This document shows positions 9,297 through 21,272 of a stretch of DNA of 64,000 nucleotides, piece by piece (within the stretch, counting starts at the first letter, position 1; each line of letters starts with the position of its first letter). A model generated the notes under the pieces. That model was not told the origin of the DNA. It searched no databases and worked only from the letters and a program-made list of their open reading frames with translations. The stretch comes from Succinivibrio dextrinosolvens (GTDB taxonomy: Bacteria > Pseudomonadota > Gammaproteobacteria > Enterobacterales > Succinivibrionaceae): positions 44,721 through 108,720 of the forward strand of contig NZ_FPAH01000005.1 in NCBI RefSeq assembly GCF_900116345.1. The letters run 5' to 3'. A program made the position numbers and the translations under genes.

Positions 9297-10241
9297 ATGA
9301 AAAGATTTATTCAAATAACCGCAGGAGCTTTATGTACTGCGGTTTTTTTATTTATGCCCCCCGCCAATGCAACTGAAGGCGAGCAGTGTGAGCTTGATTT
9401 TAATTCCTTAAAGAATACCTATGTAAACTCCAACATAGAGGCAACTGTAATTCAGTCAGCTCAGTCTGAAATGGAGCCTTTATCTCTGATTCATCTGAAT
9501 AAGAACGGTATTCCTTATACAACCTGGAAATCTCTGAACAATGAGGTTTCTGGATATTCCATCAGAAAAAACAAAGGATTTGACTACAATCAGAATCGTG
9601 GTTTTGTTGGACCTTTAATCTGGCATCAGACTTTAATCTGGGACAAGATTTTCTCCAATGATTCCAATCTCAGGGGCTATGACTGCAGTATTCTTGGCAG
9701 AACCCGCCTTGCAGGCAGAAAGGTAACTGTTTTAAGACTTTCTCCTGTGGATGAAATTCGATACGGTTTTATTGTCTCCAAAGATGCGGATACCAATCTT
9801 CCTGTGGAACTTGCTGTGATTGCTCCTAATCAGGCAGTTGTTGCAAAGTTTACTGTTACGGCTGTCCATTCTACAGCCGCTATTAATCTGTCTTTTCCTG
9901 ATGAAACATTTGATAGAATCGAGAAAATGTCTACTGCAGAGGAAAACGATTTCCCTGTGGTCTGGTCTGAACTTGTAATTCCTGCTAACTTTTCCATTAA
10001 AAGACAGGGCGAAGAAGAATCATCTGAAGGTGATAAAATCTCATATCAGATTTTTTCTGACGGAATTGTTGAATTCAAGGTCTATAAAAACAGCAAGTCT
10101 TCTCTTAATATTGTTTCTGCAACAGATGGAACTCTTTCTGTTATGAGAAAAAACAGTAAATATAATGAGTATGCTGTGGTGGGAGAAATACCTTTAGATC
10201 TGTGCTCTCTGATTCTTTCCAAAATCTCAGATTCCAAATAA
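9297..10241 (+). CDS. rseB: Sigma-E regulatory protein RseB (MucB)
   Basis: 314 residues with a Sec signal peptide (MKRFIQITAGALCTAVFLFM...NAT, cleavage about residue 25). The mature protein matches the two-domain MucB/RseB fold, including an AGRKVTVLRLSP segment and a YGFIVSKDADTNLPVEL lipoprotein-like sheet region. In the periplasm it binds RseA and shields it from DegS/RseP. In many gammaproteobacteria rseC follows; here lepA follows directly, after a 142-bp gap with its own promoter-like sequence. Confidence 0.92.
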   Translation: MKRFIQITAGALCTAVFLFMPPANATEGEQCELDFNSLKNTYVNSNIEATVIQSAQSEMEPLSLIHLNKNGIPYTTWKSLNNEVSGYSIRKNKGFDYNQNRGFVGPLIWHQTLIWDKIFSNDSNLRGYDCSILGRTRLAGRKVTVLRLSPVDEIRYGFIVSKDADTNLPVELAVIAPNQAVVAKFTVTAVHSTAAINLSFPDETFDRIEKMSTAEENDFPVVWSELVIPANFSIKRQGEEESSEGDKISYQIFSDGIVEFKVYKNSKSSLNIVSATDGTLSVMRKNSKYNEYAVVGEIPLDLCSLILSKISDSK

Positions 10242-10251
10242 AACTACAATT

Positions 10252-10279
10252 TTGTGATTCTGTGCAAAAATGATAAAAT
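10252..10279 (+). promoter_or_regulatory. Sigma-70-type promoter before lepA
   Basis: TTGTGA (10252-10257), 16 bases, TAAAAT (10274-10279), with an extended -10 TGA immediately before it. It lies in the rseB-lepA gap and would start the lepA-lepB-rnc-era-recO-rlmD-relA cluster. Confidence 0.45.
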
Positions 10280-10383
10280 GAGCGATTCATAAATCGTGCA
10301 TATGACGTTTGGACGTATTCTTTTTTAACTAATATATGGATTAACAAATCTAGATTACGTCTGAATTAAAGAATTCAAATGGA

Positions 10384-12201
10384 ATGAGTATGGCAGAAGT
10401 TTTTGATCGTAGCCTTGTAAGAAATTTTTCAGTTATTGCCCACATTGATCATGGTAAATCAACTTTATCAGACAGATTTATTCAGATGTGCGGTGGTCTT
10501 ACTGACAGAGAAATGACCTCTCAGGTCCTGGACAATATGGACATTGAGCGCGAACGCGGTATTACCATTAAGGCTCAGGCAGTTACTCTGAAGTACAAAG
10601 CTAAAGATGGAAAGACCTACGAACTTAACTTTATTGATACTCCTGGCCACGTAGACTTTTCTTACGAGGTTTCTCGTTCACTGTTTGCCTGTGAAGGTGC
10701 TCTTCTAGTTGTTGATGCCAGTCAGGGGGTTGAGGCTCAGACTCTTGCCAACTGTTATCAGGCTGTTAATCTCGATCTTGAGGTTATTCCTGTTTTAAAT
10801 AAGATTGATCTTCCATCAGCTGATCCTCAGAGAGCAATTGATGAGATTGAAGATCTGATTGGCATTGAAGCTCAGGATGCCTGTACTTGTTCAGCTAAGA
10901 CTGGTGTTGGTGTTCAGGATGTTTTAGAAAGAATTGTAACTCAGATCCCTGCACCAGCTGGAGATCCGGATGCTCCACTACAGGCTCTTATTATTGACTC
11001 TTACTTTGATGACTATCTTGGTGTTATTGCTCTGGTTCGTGTTAAGAACGGTACTCTGCGCAGAGGCGACAAGATCAAGGTGATGTCTCAGGGCGTTGCC
11101 TGGGAAGTTGAAGGTTTAGGTATTTCAACTCCAAAGCGCGAAAAGGTTGAGGTTTTAAACTGCGGTGAAGTTGGATGGGTTGTATGTGATATTAAGTCTG
11201 TTCATGCTGCTCCTGTAGGTGATACCATTACCCACGTTAAGAACAGTGCAGTTGAACCACTTCCTGGATTTATGAAGGTTAAACCTCAGGTATATGCGGG
11301 TATGTTCCCTGTGGATACTGAGGATTATGATGCATTCAGAGATGCTTTGGATAAACTGTCCCTAAACGATGCTTCTCTGTTTTTTGAACCTGAGAATTCA
11401 AAGGCTTTGGGCTTTGGTTTCAGATGTGGCTTCCTTGGTATGCTGCACATGGAGATCATTCAGGAACGTTTAGAGCGTGAGTACAATCTGAATCTTATTA
11501 CAACAGCTCCAACTGTTGTATACGAAATTCTGCAGACTGACGGAGAGATAATCCATATTGATTCTCCTGCTTCTCTGCCTCCTATTTCCAATATTGCAGA
11601 AATCAGAGAGCCTATTGCTGAGTGCAGAATGCTGATGCCATCCGAATATGTCGGATCAATCATGAAAATCTGTCAGGAAAAGAGAGGTATCCAGACTGGT
11701 CTGGTTTATCATGGAGATCAGGTTGCTCTGACATACGAGATTCCTATGTCAGAAGTTGTTCTGGATTTCTTTGATCGTCTGAAATCTGCCTCAAGAGGTT
11801 ATGCTTCGCTAGACTACGGTTTCAAGCGTTTCAACTGTGATGACCTTGTAAGAATGGATATTCTTATTGCAGGTGAAAGAGTTGATGCGCTGGCAATTAT
11901 CCTTCATCGTTCCGTGGCTCAGTCTCGAGGAAGAGCTGTTGTGGAGAAGATGAAGGAAGTTATTCCTCGTCAGATGTTTGATATTGCAATTCAGGCTGCC
12001 ATTGGTTCTCAGATTATTGCCCGCTGTACTGTAAAAGCTCTCAGAAAAGATGTGCTTGCAAAGTGTTATGGCGGTGATATTACCCGTAAGCGTAAGCTTC
12101 TGGAAAAACAGAAGGCCGGTAAGAAGAGAATGAAGCAGTTAGGAAGAGTAGAAGTTCCTCAGGATGCTTTCCTTGCTATTCTGAAGGTCGGTAAAGAATA
12201 G
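10384..12201 (+). CDS. lepA: Elongation factor 4 (LepA)
   Basis: 605 residues versus 599 in E. coli. The GTP-binding domain has G1 AHIDHGKST (residues 19-27), the switch [11 protein letters not shown] segment, DTPGHVDF and NKIDLP. The diagnostic LepA C-terminal domain ([30 protein letters not shown]) is present and EF-G domain IV is absent. It binds ribosomes and promotes back-translocation or subunit biogenesis. A second ATG two codons in (10390) has a better-spaced GGA and may be the real start. Confidence 0.97.
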   Translation: MSMAEVFDRSLVRNFSVIAHIDHGKSTLSDRFIQMCGGLTDREMTSQVLDNMDIERERGITIKAQAVTLKYKAKDGKTYELNFIDTPGHVDFSYEVSRSLFACEGALLVVDASQGVEAQTLANCYQAVNLDLEVIPVLNKIDLPSADPQRAIDEIEDLIGIEAQDACTCSAKTGVGVQDVLERIVTQIPAPAGDPDAPLQALIIDSYFDDYLGVIALVRVKNGTLRRGDKIKVMSQGVAWEVEGLGISTPKREKVEVLNCGEVGWVVCDIKSVHAAPVGDTITHVKNSAVEPLPGFMKVKPQVYAGMFPVDTEDYDAFRDALDKLSLNDASLFFEPENSKALGFGFRCGFLGMLHMEIIQERLEREYNLNLITTAPTVVYEILQTDGEIIHIDSPASLPPISNIAEIREPIAECRMLMPSEYVGSIMKICQEKRGIQTGLVYHGDQVALTYEIPMSEVVLDFFDRLKSASRGYASLDYGFKRFNCDDLVRMDILIAGERVDALAIILHRSVAQSRGRAVVEKMKEVIPRQMFDIAIQAAIGSQIIARCTVKALRKDVLAKCYGGDITRKRKLLEKQKAGKKRMKQLGRVEVPQDAFLAILKVGKE

Positions 12202-12237
12202 AACTGCAACTAATAAGTTTTAATATAAATTGTACTT

Positions 12238-12272
12238 GGAGGTCTCACTTTTTATCTTTAGTGAGAATTTTT
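12238..12272 (+). promoter_or_regulatory. SD plus hairpin in the lepA-lepB gap
   Basis: GGAGG (12238-12242) is followed at once by a 7-bp stem TCTCACT/AGTGAGA (12243-12249 with 12260-12266) and ATTTTTA, then the lepB ATG. The stem plus T-run looks like an intrinsic terminator or attenuator, yet the only strong Shine-Dalgarno lies on its upstream side. If the hairpin is folded, the SD-ATG distance becomes about 7 nt. Confidence 0.5.
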
Positions 12273-12273
12273 A

Positions 12274-13209
12274 ATGAACGTTATTTTTGAAAATCTGTTT
12301 TCATGGATTTTGTTTATATTAACTATTCTGACTGGTATTGCTTATTTTTACGATTATAAGATTACCAGACCAAAGCGTCTTGCAAGTGTTGCAAAAGCTA
12401 GGGAAGAGACTGCAGGTAAACTTGATTCAAAGGTTGAGAAAGAGCTGCTTGAGCCAAAGGATATTATTGGTCAGACCGGTTCTCTTTTTTTTGTGATTCT
12501 GTTTGTATTCGTGTTCAGATCGTTCATTATTGAGCCTTTCAGAATTCCTTCAGGGTCAATGCTGCCAACTCTTCAGGATGGTGATTTTATCGCTGTAAGC
12601 AAGTGGAGCTACGGCATCAGAAACCCTCTTACAAATTCAATTCTTATCAACACCTCTACACCTAAGAGAGGCGATGTAATCGTATTCAAGTATCCTGAGG
12701 ATAAAAACGTAGACTTTATCAAGCGTGTAGTTGGTCTTCCTGGGGATATCGTTATCTATCAGAATAAGAATATCTATATCTTAAAGGCTGGCTCTGATAA
12801 GGATGCTATCCCAGAGCAGGTTTCAACTAAACTTTTAGAGACTCTTGAAGAGGAAATTTCCGGAATCGGTCTTGCTGACAAATACGAGGTTTACGAGGAA
12901 AAGCTTGGAGATATTACTCATAGAATGAGAGTTAATACCAATGCGCCAATGATGTCTCAGTATTTCTATAAGCAGGACAATACCCCTGTAGGTATGTGGA
13001 GAGTTCCTGAAAACTGCTATTTTGTTATGGGTGACAACCGTGATAACAGTAAGGACAGCCGTTTCTGGGGATTTGTTCCAATGGAGAATATAAAGGGTAA
13101 AACCTTAGGTATCTGGTTATCCTTTGATTTTAAACGTGATTCATCAAGCTCAATACCTGAATGGATCCCTTCTGCAGTTCGTTTTGACAGAATTGGTGGT
13201 TTGAAATAA
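12274..13209 (+). CDS. lepB: Signal peptidase I (LepB)
   Basis: 311 residues. Two N-terminal hydrophobic segments (residues ~7-27 and ~68-82) flank a charged cytoplasmic loop, as in E. coli LepB. The catalytic serine is Ser95 in PSGSMLPTL and the general-base lysine is Lys150 in DFIKRVVGLPGD; GDNRDNSKDSRFWG is box E. It cleaves signal peptides of exported preproteins at the periplasmic face of the inner membrane. Neighbours lepA and rnc are the canonical ones; rnc begins 5 bp after the stop. Confidence 0.97.
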   Translation: MNVIFENLFSWILFILTILTGIAYFYDYKITRPKRLASVAKAREETAGKLDSKVEKELLEPKDIIGQTGSLFFVILFVFVFRSFIIEPFRIPSGSMLPTLQDGDFIAVSKWSYGIRNPLTNSILINTSTPKRGDVIVFKYPEDKNVDFIKRVVGLPGDIVIYQNKNIYILKAGSDKDAIPEQVSTKLLETLEEEISGIGLADKYEVYEEKLGDITHRMRVNTNAPMMSQYFYKQDNTPVGMWRVPENCYFVMGDNRDNSKDSRFWGFVPMENIKGKTLGIWLSFDFKRDSSSSIPEWIPSAVRFDRIGGLK

Positions 13210-13214
13210 AGAAA

Positions 13215-13916
13215 ATGGCAGACAAACTGAATATTATTGAATTACAGAACCTAGAATTAAAGTTAGGATATTCTTTTCAAAATATTAAACTTCTGGATCA
13301 GGCTTTAACCCACAGAAGTTACGGTGCTGTGCATAACGAGAGACTTGAGTATCTTGGAGACTCCATTCTTGGAATGGTTATTGCCAAGGCTCTGTATGAT
13401 AAGTTTCCGAAGTGTCCTGAGGGTGATTTAACCAGAATGAGATCAACTCTAGTCAGAGAAACCACTTTGGCTGAACTTGCCCGTGAATTTGGAATTGGAA
13501 ACTGTTTAAGATTAGGTCCCGGTGAGCTTAAAACCGGAGGTTTCAGACGTGATTCTTTAATAGCTGACGCCGTTGAATCAATCATCGGTGCCATGTTCAT
13601 TGACGACAATGAGAATTTCCCTAGAGTAAGACAGGTAGTTTTATCCTGGTTTAAGAGCCGTCTTGAAAATATTAAACCTGATGTAAACCAGAAAGATCAT
13701 AAATCCACTTTACAGGAATTACTTCAGTCTCAGCACAAGTCATTACCAGTTTATAAGGTTGACGAAATTTTAGGTACAGACAATGATCAGATTTTTGTTG
13801 TTTCTGCTACTGTTGACGGAGTCCCTCCTCAGATTGGAAAAGGCTCATCTCGTAGAAGAGCAGAACAGCAGGCTGCCGGTCTGGTTTTGGAAATACTTGA
13901 AAAAAACAAGAAATAA
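13215..13916 (+). CDS. rnc: Ribonuclease III
   Basis: 233 residues. The RNase III signature NERLEYLGDSILG lies at residues 41-53 and the second acidic pair is Asp118/Glu121 in ADAVESIIGA. A double-stranded RNA-binding domain fills the C-terminus (TLQELLQSQHKSLPVYKV...GKGSSRRRAEQQAAGLVLE). It cleaves structured RNAs, including rRNA precursors. Together with lepB and era it forms the usual translationally linked group. Confidence 0.97.
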   Translation: MADKLNIIELQNLELKLGYSFQNIKLLDQALTHRSYGAVHNERLEYLGDSILGMVIAKALYDKFPKCPEGDLTRMRSTLVRETTLAELAREFGIGNCLRLGPGELKTGGFRRDSLIADAVESIIGAMFIDDNENFPRVRQVVLSWFKSRLENIKPDVNQKDHKSTLQELLQSQHKSLPVYKVDEILGTDNDQIFVVSATVDGVPPQIGKGSSRRRAEQQAAGLVLEILEKNKK

Positions 13917-13934
13917 TTTCTTGAAGGAATTTTA

Positions 13935-14831
13935 ATGACAGCTCATTTTGGCTTTGTTGCAATTATTGGACGTCCAAACGTTGGTAAATCAACTCTGATG
14001 AACCATCTGATCGGCCAGAAAATATCCATCACCTCCCGTAAACCTCAAACTACACGAAACAGAATTGTAGGTATTGAAACTGAGGGCGATTATCAGGTTG
14101 TTTATGTTGATACTCCTGGTCTTCACCGAGAAGAGAAAAGAGCAATCAATCACCTTATGAACAGAGCTGCTGAAAGTGCTCTGGGTGATGTTGAGCTTAT
14201 CATTATGGTTGTCGATCCTAATCACTGGACTGATGACGATGAAATGGCCCTTCATCGAGTTAAAAATGCTGATGTGCCAGTGGTTCTTGCAATTAACAAG
14301 GTTGATACAGTTGCCGATAAAGAAAATCTGCTTCCTTTAATCGACAAGCTTTCAAAGATTATTTCCTTTAAGGATATTATTCCGGTTTCTGCTCTGCGCG
14401 GAACAAATCTGCATATTTTAAAACAGATCATTAAAGATTCCCTTCCTGAGGGTGATCATCTGTTCCCAGATGATTCAATTACCGATCGTTCTTCACGTTT
14501 CCTTGCAGCAGAAATTGTCCGTGAAAAACTGATGCGTCAGATGGGTGATGAACTTCCTTACAGTTCAACTGTAGAGGTCGAAGAATTCAAAGAAGACAAT
14601 GGGCTTTTACGGATCAGTGCCGCAATCCTTGTTGAGCGCAACGGCCAGAAGAAAATGGTTGTAGGTGCAGGCGGTGACAGAATCAAAAAGATTGGCACTG
14701 AGGCAAGAAAGGACATGGAAAAACTGTTTGACAGCAAGGTTTTCCTGAAACTGTTCGTTAAGGTAAAAGCCGGCTGGTCAGATGATGCTCGTGCTTTAAA
14801 GAGTCTGGGATACGACGATTTCGAGGCATAA
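13935..14831 (+). CDS. era: GTPase Era
   Basis: 298 residues. G1 GRPNVGKST is at residues 12-20, then G2/G3 ([17 protein letters not shown]) and G4 NKVD. The C-terminal KH domain carries [21 protein letters not shown], matching the Era RNA-binding loop. Era binds the 3' end of 16S rRNA during 30S maturation. It sits 18 bp after rnc and 2 bp before recO. Confidence 0.97.
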   Translation: MTAHFGFVAIIGRPNVGKSTLMNHLIGQKISITSRKPQTTRNRIVGIETEGDYQVVYVDTPGLHREEKRAINHLMNRAAESALGDVELIIMVVDPNHWTDDDEMALHRVKNADVPVVLAINKVDTVADKENLLPLIDKLSKIISFKDIIPVSALRGTNLHILKQIIKDSLPEGDHLFPDDSITDRSSRFLAAEIVREKLMRQMGDELPYSSTVEVEEFKEDNGLLRISAAILVERNGQKKMVVGAGGDRIKKIGTEARKDMEKLFDSKVFLKLFVKVKAGWSDDARALKSLGYDDFEA

Positions 14832-14833
14832 TT

Positions 14834-15544
14834 ATGCCTGTAGTCGCTGATTCTGAAGCTGGTTTTATAATTCACAGCAGACCTTTTAAAGAGAAGAGTC
14901 TGCTACTTGAACTTTATACACTAAACTACGGAAGAATCAGTGCAGTTGCAAGAGTGTCAAAGGCAAGTGCAACCCGTTCTTTGGGAGTCTATCAACCCTT
15001 TATTCCTTTGAAATTATATTTAAGACAGGGTAGAAGCTCTTTGTGGCAGCTGACTGAAGCCATTATTCAGCGTCAGAGCTTTAATATAGCTCCCCCAAAG
15101 ATATTCAGTGCAATCTATCTGAATGAACTTTTATATTATCTGACAATTCCTCAGGATCCTGAACCTCATCTATTTGCTGCTTATCTGGATGCCCTAGAGC
15201 GTCTGGAGAAAGACGAGGATGAGTTTATGATACTGAGATATTTTGAAGAAATTCTTATTGAAAGTCTTGGTTATGCTCCTAATTATGAAACCATAAGCGG
15301 AGATAATTTCAAATCTGATTCCTTTTACATCTATCTTCCAAAAAACGGCTTCATTGAAAGTAGTGATGTAGAAAATTTGTTATTTTCAGGAAAAGATCTA
15401 ATTTGTATAAAGAATAGAGATTTTTCTGAACGCAATACTAGAATTGCTCTAAAAAACTTATTCAAGGTTATAGTGGATTCCCTTTTAAATGGAAGGAAAC
15501 TAAAAAGCAGAGCTCTGTATTCTCAATTTCTGATGGTGAAATAA
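14834..15544 (+). CDS. recO: DNA repair protein RecO
   Basis: 236 residues, with the N-terminal OB fold (AGFIIHSRPFKEKSLLLELYTLNYGRISAVARVSK) and the helical C-terminal domain. The zinc-binding cysteines of some RecO proteins are absent, as in E. coli. It works with RecR to load RecA on SSB-coated DNA. The expected downstream pdxJ is missing; rlmD follows, overlapping the stop (TAATG). Confidence 0.92.
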   Translation: MPVVADSEAGFIIHSRPFKEKSLLLELYTLNYGRISAVARVSKASATRSLGVYQPFIPLKLYLRQGRSSLWQLTEAIIQRQSFNIAPPKIFSAIYLNELLYYLTIPQDPEPHLFAAYLDALERLEKDEDEFMILRYFEEILIESLGYAPNYETISGDNFKSDSFYIYLPKNGFIESSDVENLLFSGKDLICIKNRDFSERNTRIALKNLFKVIVDSLLNGRKLKSRALYSQFLMVK

Positions 15545-16893
15545 TGGTTACATTTTATAAACCTGTAAAAAAAGAAACTGTAAAGAAAGCTGTTAAGGTG
15601 GAATGCTCCGACCTTGATCTTCAGGGACGCGGAGTTGCCAGAGATGGCGATAATGTATATTTTGTACCTGGTTTAATGCCTGGAGATACAGCAAACGTTC
15701 TCTCCGAAAACTCAAAAGGAAAAATCCATCAGGGAAAGATTACTAAAATCATTAAGCCTTCTGAAAACAGAAGAGAAAAGGACTGTCCCTTAATTGGTCA
15801 GTGCGGTGGATGTCAGATGCAGCATGTTCCTGTGGAGCAGCTTATTGAGGCGAAAATTGCTGGTATAAGAAAACTATTCAAAAAGGCATTGAATTTCGAT
15901 ATCGGTGAGGCATCTTTTGTTCACAGTGCGGAAGAGCTTGGCTACAGACGTGCCTGCAGATTTGCTATTCGAGGCGATCACGGAAAGCTTTATTTAGGCT
16001 TTCGTGAGGAGAAATCTCATGATCTGGTCAAGATTAAGACCTGCAGAACTTTATCTGACCGAATGAATAATGCTATAGAACCTCTGAATAAAGCAATTAA
16101 TTCTTTGAATCTAAAAAATAAATTAGGTCATGTTGAACTGTTGGATTCAGATGGAGCTTTAGGTGTTCTAGTTCGTTTCTCTGCAACTGTGGATGATCAC
16201 GATGTTTCTGTACTGGAGCGCACAGGAAAAGCTTTAAATGCTGTGATTTCTATTGTTGAACCATACAGAAATCCTCTTGAGATTAAAAAGAAAGAGTCTC
16301 TAAGAGAAAGATTTATCTGCGGCAGCATTGATGATCTATACATCATCTCCCATGGTGTGAAGATTAAGTGTAATCCCTCTTCTTTTGTGCAGATCAACAA
16401 AAAGATTAACGATAAGCTGTTAGATACCGTTGTGAGGATGATTGAACCTAATAAGAATACCTCTGTAATGGATTTATTCTGTGGTCTTGGAAACTTTGCA
16501 ATGCCTCTTGCAAAAGAAGGCGCCAATGTGGTTGGCGTAGATATCGTTGCAAAAATGATTGAGGATGCCAGAGCAAACGCTAAAGAGCAGAATCTTGAGA
16601 ATGTTAAGTTTGAAGTAGCCGATCTTGAGGAATTGTTTGAAAACCAGAAGTGGGCTAAAGCCGATTATGATGCTGTGGTTCTTGATCCGGGCAGAGAAGG
16701 CGCTAAGAGAGCTACTTTATTTCTGGCAAAGAAAAAGGTGAAAAAAATTGTTTACATTTCATGTAACCCTCTGGCTGCATCACGTGATACTATTGAACTG
16801 ATAAAGTCCGGATATAAAATTAAACAGTGGGGTGTCTGCGACATGTTCCCACGTACTACTCATGTTGAGATGGTTCTCGAATTTACTCTATAG
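15544..16893 (+). CDS. rlmD: 23S rRNA (uracil-5)-methyltransferase RlmD
   Basis: 449 residues. An N-terminal TRAM domain is followed by a 4Fe-4S cluster motif with Cys81, Cys87 and Cys90 (CPLIGQCGGC) and a fourth Cys in IKTCRTL. The SAM-binding motif is DLFCGLGNFAMPLA, and VYISCNP contains the catalytic cysteine; DPGREGA is also conserved. It makes m5U1939 in 23S rRNA. Linked to relA as in E. coli, starting on the last base of recO's stop codon. Confidence 0.95.
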   Translation: MVTFYKPVKKETVKKAVKVECSDLDLQGRGVARDGDNVYFVPGLMPGDTANVLSENSKGKIHQGKITKIIKPSENRREKDCPLIGQCGGCQMQHVPVEQLIEAKIAGIRKLFKKALNFDIGEASFVHSAEELGYRRACRFAIRGDHGKLYLGFREEKSHDLVKIKTCRTLSDRMNNAIEPLNKAINSLNLKNKLGHVELLDSDGALGVLVRFSATVDDHDVSVLERTGKALNAVISIVEPYRNPLEIKKKESLRERFICGSIDDLYIISHGVKIKCNPSSFVQINKKINDKLLDTVVRMIEPNKNTSVMDLFCGLGNFAMPLAKEGANVVGVDIVAKMIEDARANAKEQNLENVKFEVADLEELFENQKWAKADYDAVVLDPGREGAKRATLFLAKKKVKKIVYISCNPLAASRDTIELIKSGYKIKQWGVCDMFPRTTHVEMVLEFTL

Positions 16894-16905
16894 TAAGGTT
16901 TTTAT

Positions 16906-19170
16906 ATGGTTGCAATCAGACAGACTCATAATGCAAGTTTTGATTTCGCTAAATGGGTGGAGGCTTTGGAGCTTACATCCGAATACAAAGATGCAATTTC
17001 AAAAACTAATGAGTTTGTTCTGCGCTGTATAAGAAAGACAGAAGTTGAAGAGGACTTCGTAAATCCTGACGATCTAGTTGCCAGGTTTAATCACATTTCA
17101 TCAGAGATTGTTGGTATTCTGATGACCCTCAACATGGATCTTCCTTCCCTTGAGGTTTCTATTCTTTATCCTGCATATGAAAGTGGTTTCATAAAGCTTG
17201 ATGATATCAGAGAAGAGTTTGGCTCAAAAATCACAGCTCTGTTACTTGCTGTAAAGGACATGGAGGCCATTCGTTCTCTACAGACTCTAACCAGCTCTAA
17301 TGCTACCGAAGAACAGGTAGACAGAGTCCGCCGCATGCTGCTTGCAATGGTTAAGGATGTTAGAGCGGTTGTAATCAAGCTTGCAGAACGTATTGCCGTT
17401 ATTCGTGCTGCCAAGGAGGAGACTCCAGAATCAAGATATCTGATTGCCAAAGAGGTCTCGAATGTATATGCGCCTCTAGCCAATCGACTGGGTATTGGTC
17501 AGTTAAAGTGGGAACTTGAGGATCTGGCATTCAGATTCCTTCATCCTGACACTTACAAGGAAATTGCTTCAGATTTAGGTGAGAGAAGAGTTGATAGAGA
17601 AAAGTACATTGAAAACTTTGTTTCATCTTTGTCTTCTCTGCTGAAAAAAGAAGGAATTGATGCTTCTGTTTACGGTAGACCAAAGCACATTTACAGTATC
17701 TGGAAAAAGATGCAGAACAAGCATCTTAAATTCTCCGAGCTTTATGATGTCAGAGCGGTTAGAGTTCTGGTCACAACCATAGAAGAATGCTACGCTGCTC
17801 TAGGCGTTATTCATTCTAACTTTGAGCATATAGCAAAAGAGTTTGATGATTACATTGCCAACCCAAAACCTAATGGCTATCAGTCAATTCATACTGTTGT
17901 ATATGGTGAAGGTCACAAGGTTGTTGAAATCCAGATCAGAACACAGAATATGCATAATTCTGCTGAACTTGGTGTGGCTGCTCACTGGAAGTATAAGGAA
18001 GGAAATGGTCAGAGCCAGGGAGTTGAAGATCGTATCAACTGGCTGAGAAAACTTCTTTCATGGAGAGATGATCTGATTAAATCTGGAGCTTTAGAAGAAG
18101 AGTTTAAGAATCAGGTTTTTGAGGATCGTGTCTATATATTCACTCCTAATGGCGAGGTCATTGATCTTCCTACAGGAGCCACTCCTCTGGATTTTGCTTA
18201 CCACGTCCACACTATGGTCGGCCATTGCTGTATCGGTGCCAAGGTAGACGGCAGGATTGTCCCTTATACCTATAAGCTTAAAACCGGTGAGCAGGTTGAA
18301 ATCATTACGTCAAAAAATCCTAATCCTTCAAGAGACTGGATTAATTCAGAAAATGGCTTCCTGAAAACCGCCAAAGCCAGAAACAAGGTTCAGTCTTATT
18401 TCAGAAAACTTGATTTTGACAGAAATAAAGAACTAGGAGCTGCTCTAATCGAGAAGGAACTGGATAAACAGGGAATTGAGATAAGCAAGGAACAGATTAA
18501 TTCTATTCTTAAGCTCAAGCTTTCAAGATTTAATCTAAAATCGGTAGATGATATCTTTGCAAATGTCGGTGCAGGTGATATTGGAGTTAATATCATCATT
18601 GGTATTATTTCTGCGAATCTTGAAAAGGATAAAGAAGATGTTGTTGATTCAAATGAACTTATTGAAGATCTGATCAACAAACGCCAGAATGATGAGATCC
18701 TCAAGAAAAATAAGACCAGAAGCGGCATTATTGTTGAGGGTGTTGGTGATATCATGACCCATATGGCCAAGTGCTGTCAGCCGATACCTGGAGATGAAAT
18801 CGTTGGCTTTGTTACTCAGGGCAGAGGTATTTCTATTCACAGATGTGACTGTGAAAAATTCAGAAGAATGCAGGAGCTGTTCCCTGAACGAGTCGTGGAT
18901 GCAACCTGGGGTGCCAATGTTCAGATAGGCAGTGGCTACACAGTTACCGTAAGAATCGTAAGCGAGGATTATTCAGGTTTCCTGCGTGATATTACAACTG
19001 TTATTGCCAATGAAAAGATGAATGTTCTGGGAATAAAATCACATGTTGACTCAGCAAAGAACGTCTGTCTGGTTGATGTAGATCTTCTTGTGGTAAGTAT
19101 CCCTGTTCTCAACAGGACTCTGGCAAAACTAAATGATCTGTCCAGAGTTATTTCTGCACAGAGACTCTAA
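16906..19170 (+). CDS. relA: (p)ppGpp synthetase RelA
   Basis: 754 residues. The N-terminal hydrolase-like domain lacks the HD metal-binding pair and reads like the degenerate domain of gammaproteobacterial RelA (GVRDM-type AVKDMEAIRSL). The synthetase domain has YDVRAVRVL and FDDYIANPKPNGYQSIHTVV; a TGS domain begins about residue 410, followed by a zinc-finger/helical region (CCQPIPGDEIVGF) and a C-terminal ACT domain. It makes the alarmone on stalled ribosomes. SpoT is not in the window. Confidence 0.96.
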   Translation: MVAIRQTHNASFDFAKWVEALELTSEYKDAISKTNEFVLRCIRKTEVEEDFVNPDDLVARFNHISSEIVGILMTLNMDLPSLEVSILYPAYESGFIKLDDIREEFGSKITALLLAVKDMEAIRSLQTLTSSNATEEQVDRVRRMLLAMVKDVRAVVIKLAERIAVIRAAKEETPESRYLIAKEVSNVYAPLANRLGIGQLKWELEDLAFRFLHPDTYKEIASDLGERRVDREKYIENFVSSLSSLLKKEGIDASVYGRPKHIYSIWKKMQNKHLKFSELYDVRAVRVLVTTIEECYAALGVIHSNFEHIAKEFDDYIANPKPNGYQSIHTVVYGEGHKVVEIQIRTQNMHNSAELGVAAHWKYKEGNGQSQGVEDRINWLRKLLSWRDDLIKSGALEEEFKNQVFEDRVYIFTPNGEVIDLPTGATPLDFAYHVHTMVGHCCIGAKVDGRIVPYTYKLKTGEQVEIITSKNPNPSRDWINSENGFLKTAKARNKVQSYFRKLDFDRNKELGAALIEKELDKQGIEISKEQINSILKLKLSRFNLKSVDDIFANVGAGDIGVNIIIGIISANLEKDKEDVVDSNELIEDLINKRQNDEILKKNKTRSGIIVEGVGDIMTHMAKCCQPIPGDEIVGFVTQGRGISIHRCDCEKFRRMQELFPERVVDATWGANVQIGSGYTVTVRIVSEDYSGFLRDITTVIANEKMNVLGIKSHVDSAKNVCLVDVDLLVVSIPVLNRTLAKLNDLSRVISAQRL

Positions 19171-19272
19171 CATACTGAAAAGTAAATACTTTATTAATCC
19201 TAAAGAAAATCAATAGGATAAAAAAAGATACTTTTGCAACGCTGATCACATTCGTCAAGAGTGTGATTGGTG

Positions 19273-19281
19273 TGGTATAAT
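19273..19281 (+). promoter_or_regulatory. Extended -10 promoter of pyrG
   Basis: TGG TATAAT is a consensus extended -10 element 35 bases before pyrG; no good -35 is needed or seen. An inverted repeat ATCACA...TGTGAT (19245-19267) lies just upstream, overlapping the -35 region. Confidence 0.55.
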
Positions 19282-19303
19282 CTCCTGTTTGAAGTTAAAC
19301 TAA

Positions 19304-20953
<1,650 letters not shown>

Positions 20954-20964
20954 AGTTTAGTTTT

Positions 20965-21261
20965 ATGAAGATATTTGCAGTTATTCTTTTAGCTATTATT
21001 GCCTTCCTAGGATGGGAGACTTACAGTGGCCGAAATGGAATACTGCAATATCGTGAAACTGAACAGAAACTGAAGGCGGCTTCCTCCCAAACTGAACGCC
21101 TTCAGAGACGAAATCAGGCTCTAGAGGACGAAATTTCTGATTTAAAACAAGGAAATAGAGTCGTTGAAGAGCTTGCCCGCTCCGAATTAGGCATGGTAAA
21201 ACAGGAAGAAACTTTTTACCGTGTTATCGAAAAAGAAGATAAGACTTCTCCTTCCAAATAG
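20965..21261 (+). CDS. ftsB: Cell division protein FtsB
   Basis: 98 residues: one N-terminal transmembrane helix (residues ~2-19), then a heptad-rich coiled coil (~28-70) and the FtsB/DivIC ending with VEELARSELGMVKQEETFYRVIE. It forms the FtsQLB complex that activates septal peptidoglycan synthesis. Its position ahead of ispD is the standard one. Confidence 0.92.
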   Translation: MKIFAVILLAIIAFLGWETYSGRNGILQYRETEQKLKAASSQTERLQRRNQALEDEISDLKQGNRVVEELARSELGMVKQEETFYRVIEKEDKTSPSK

Positions 21262-21272
21262 GATGCTTTTTT

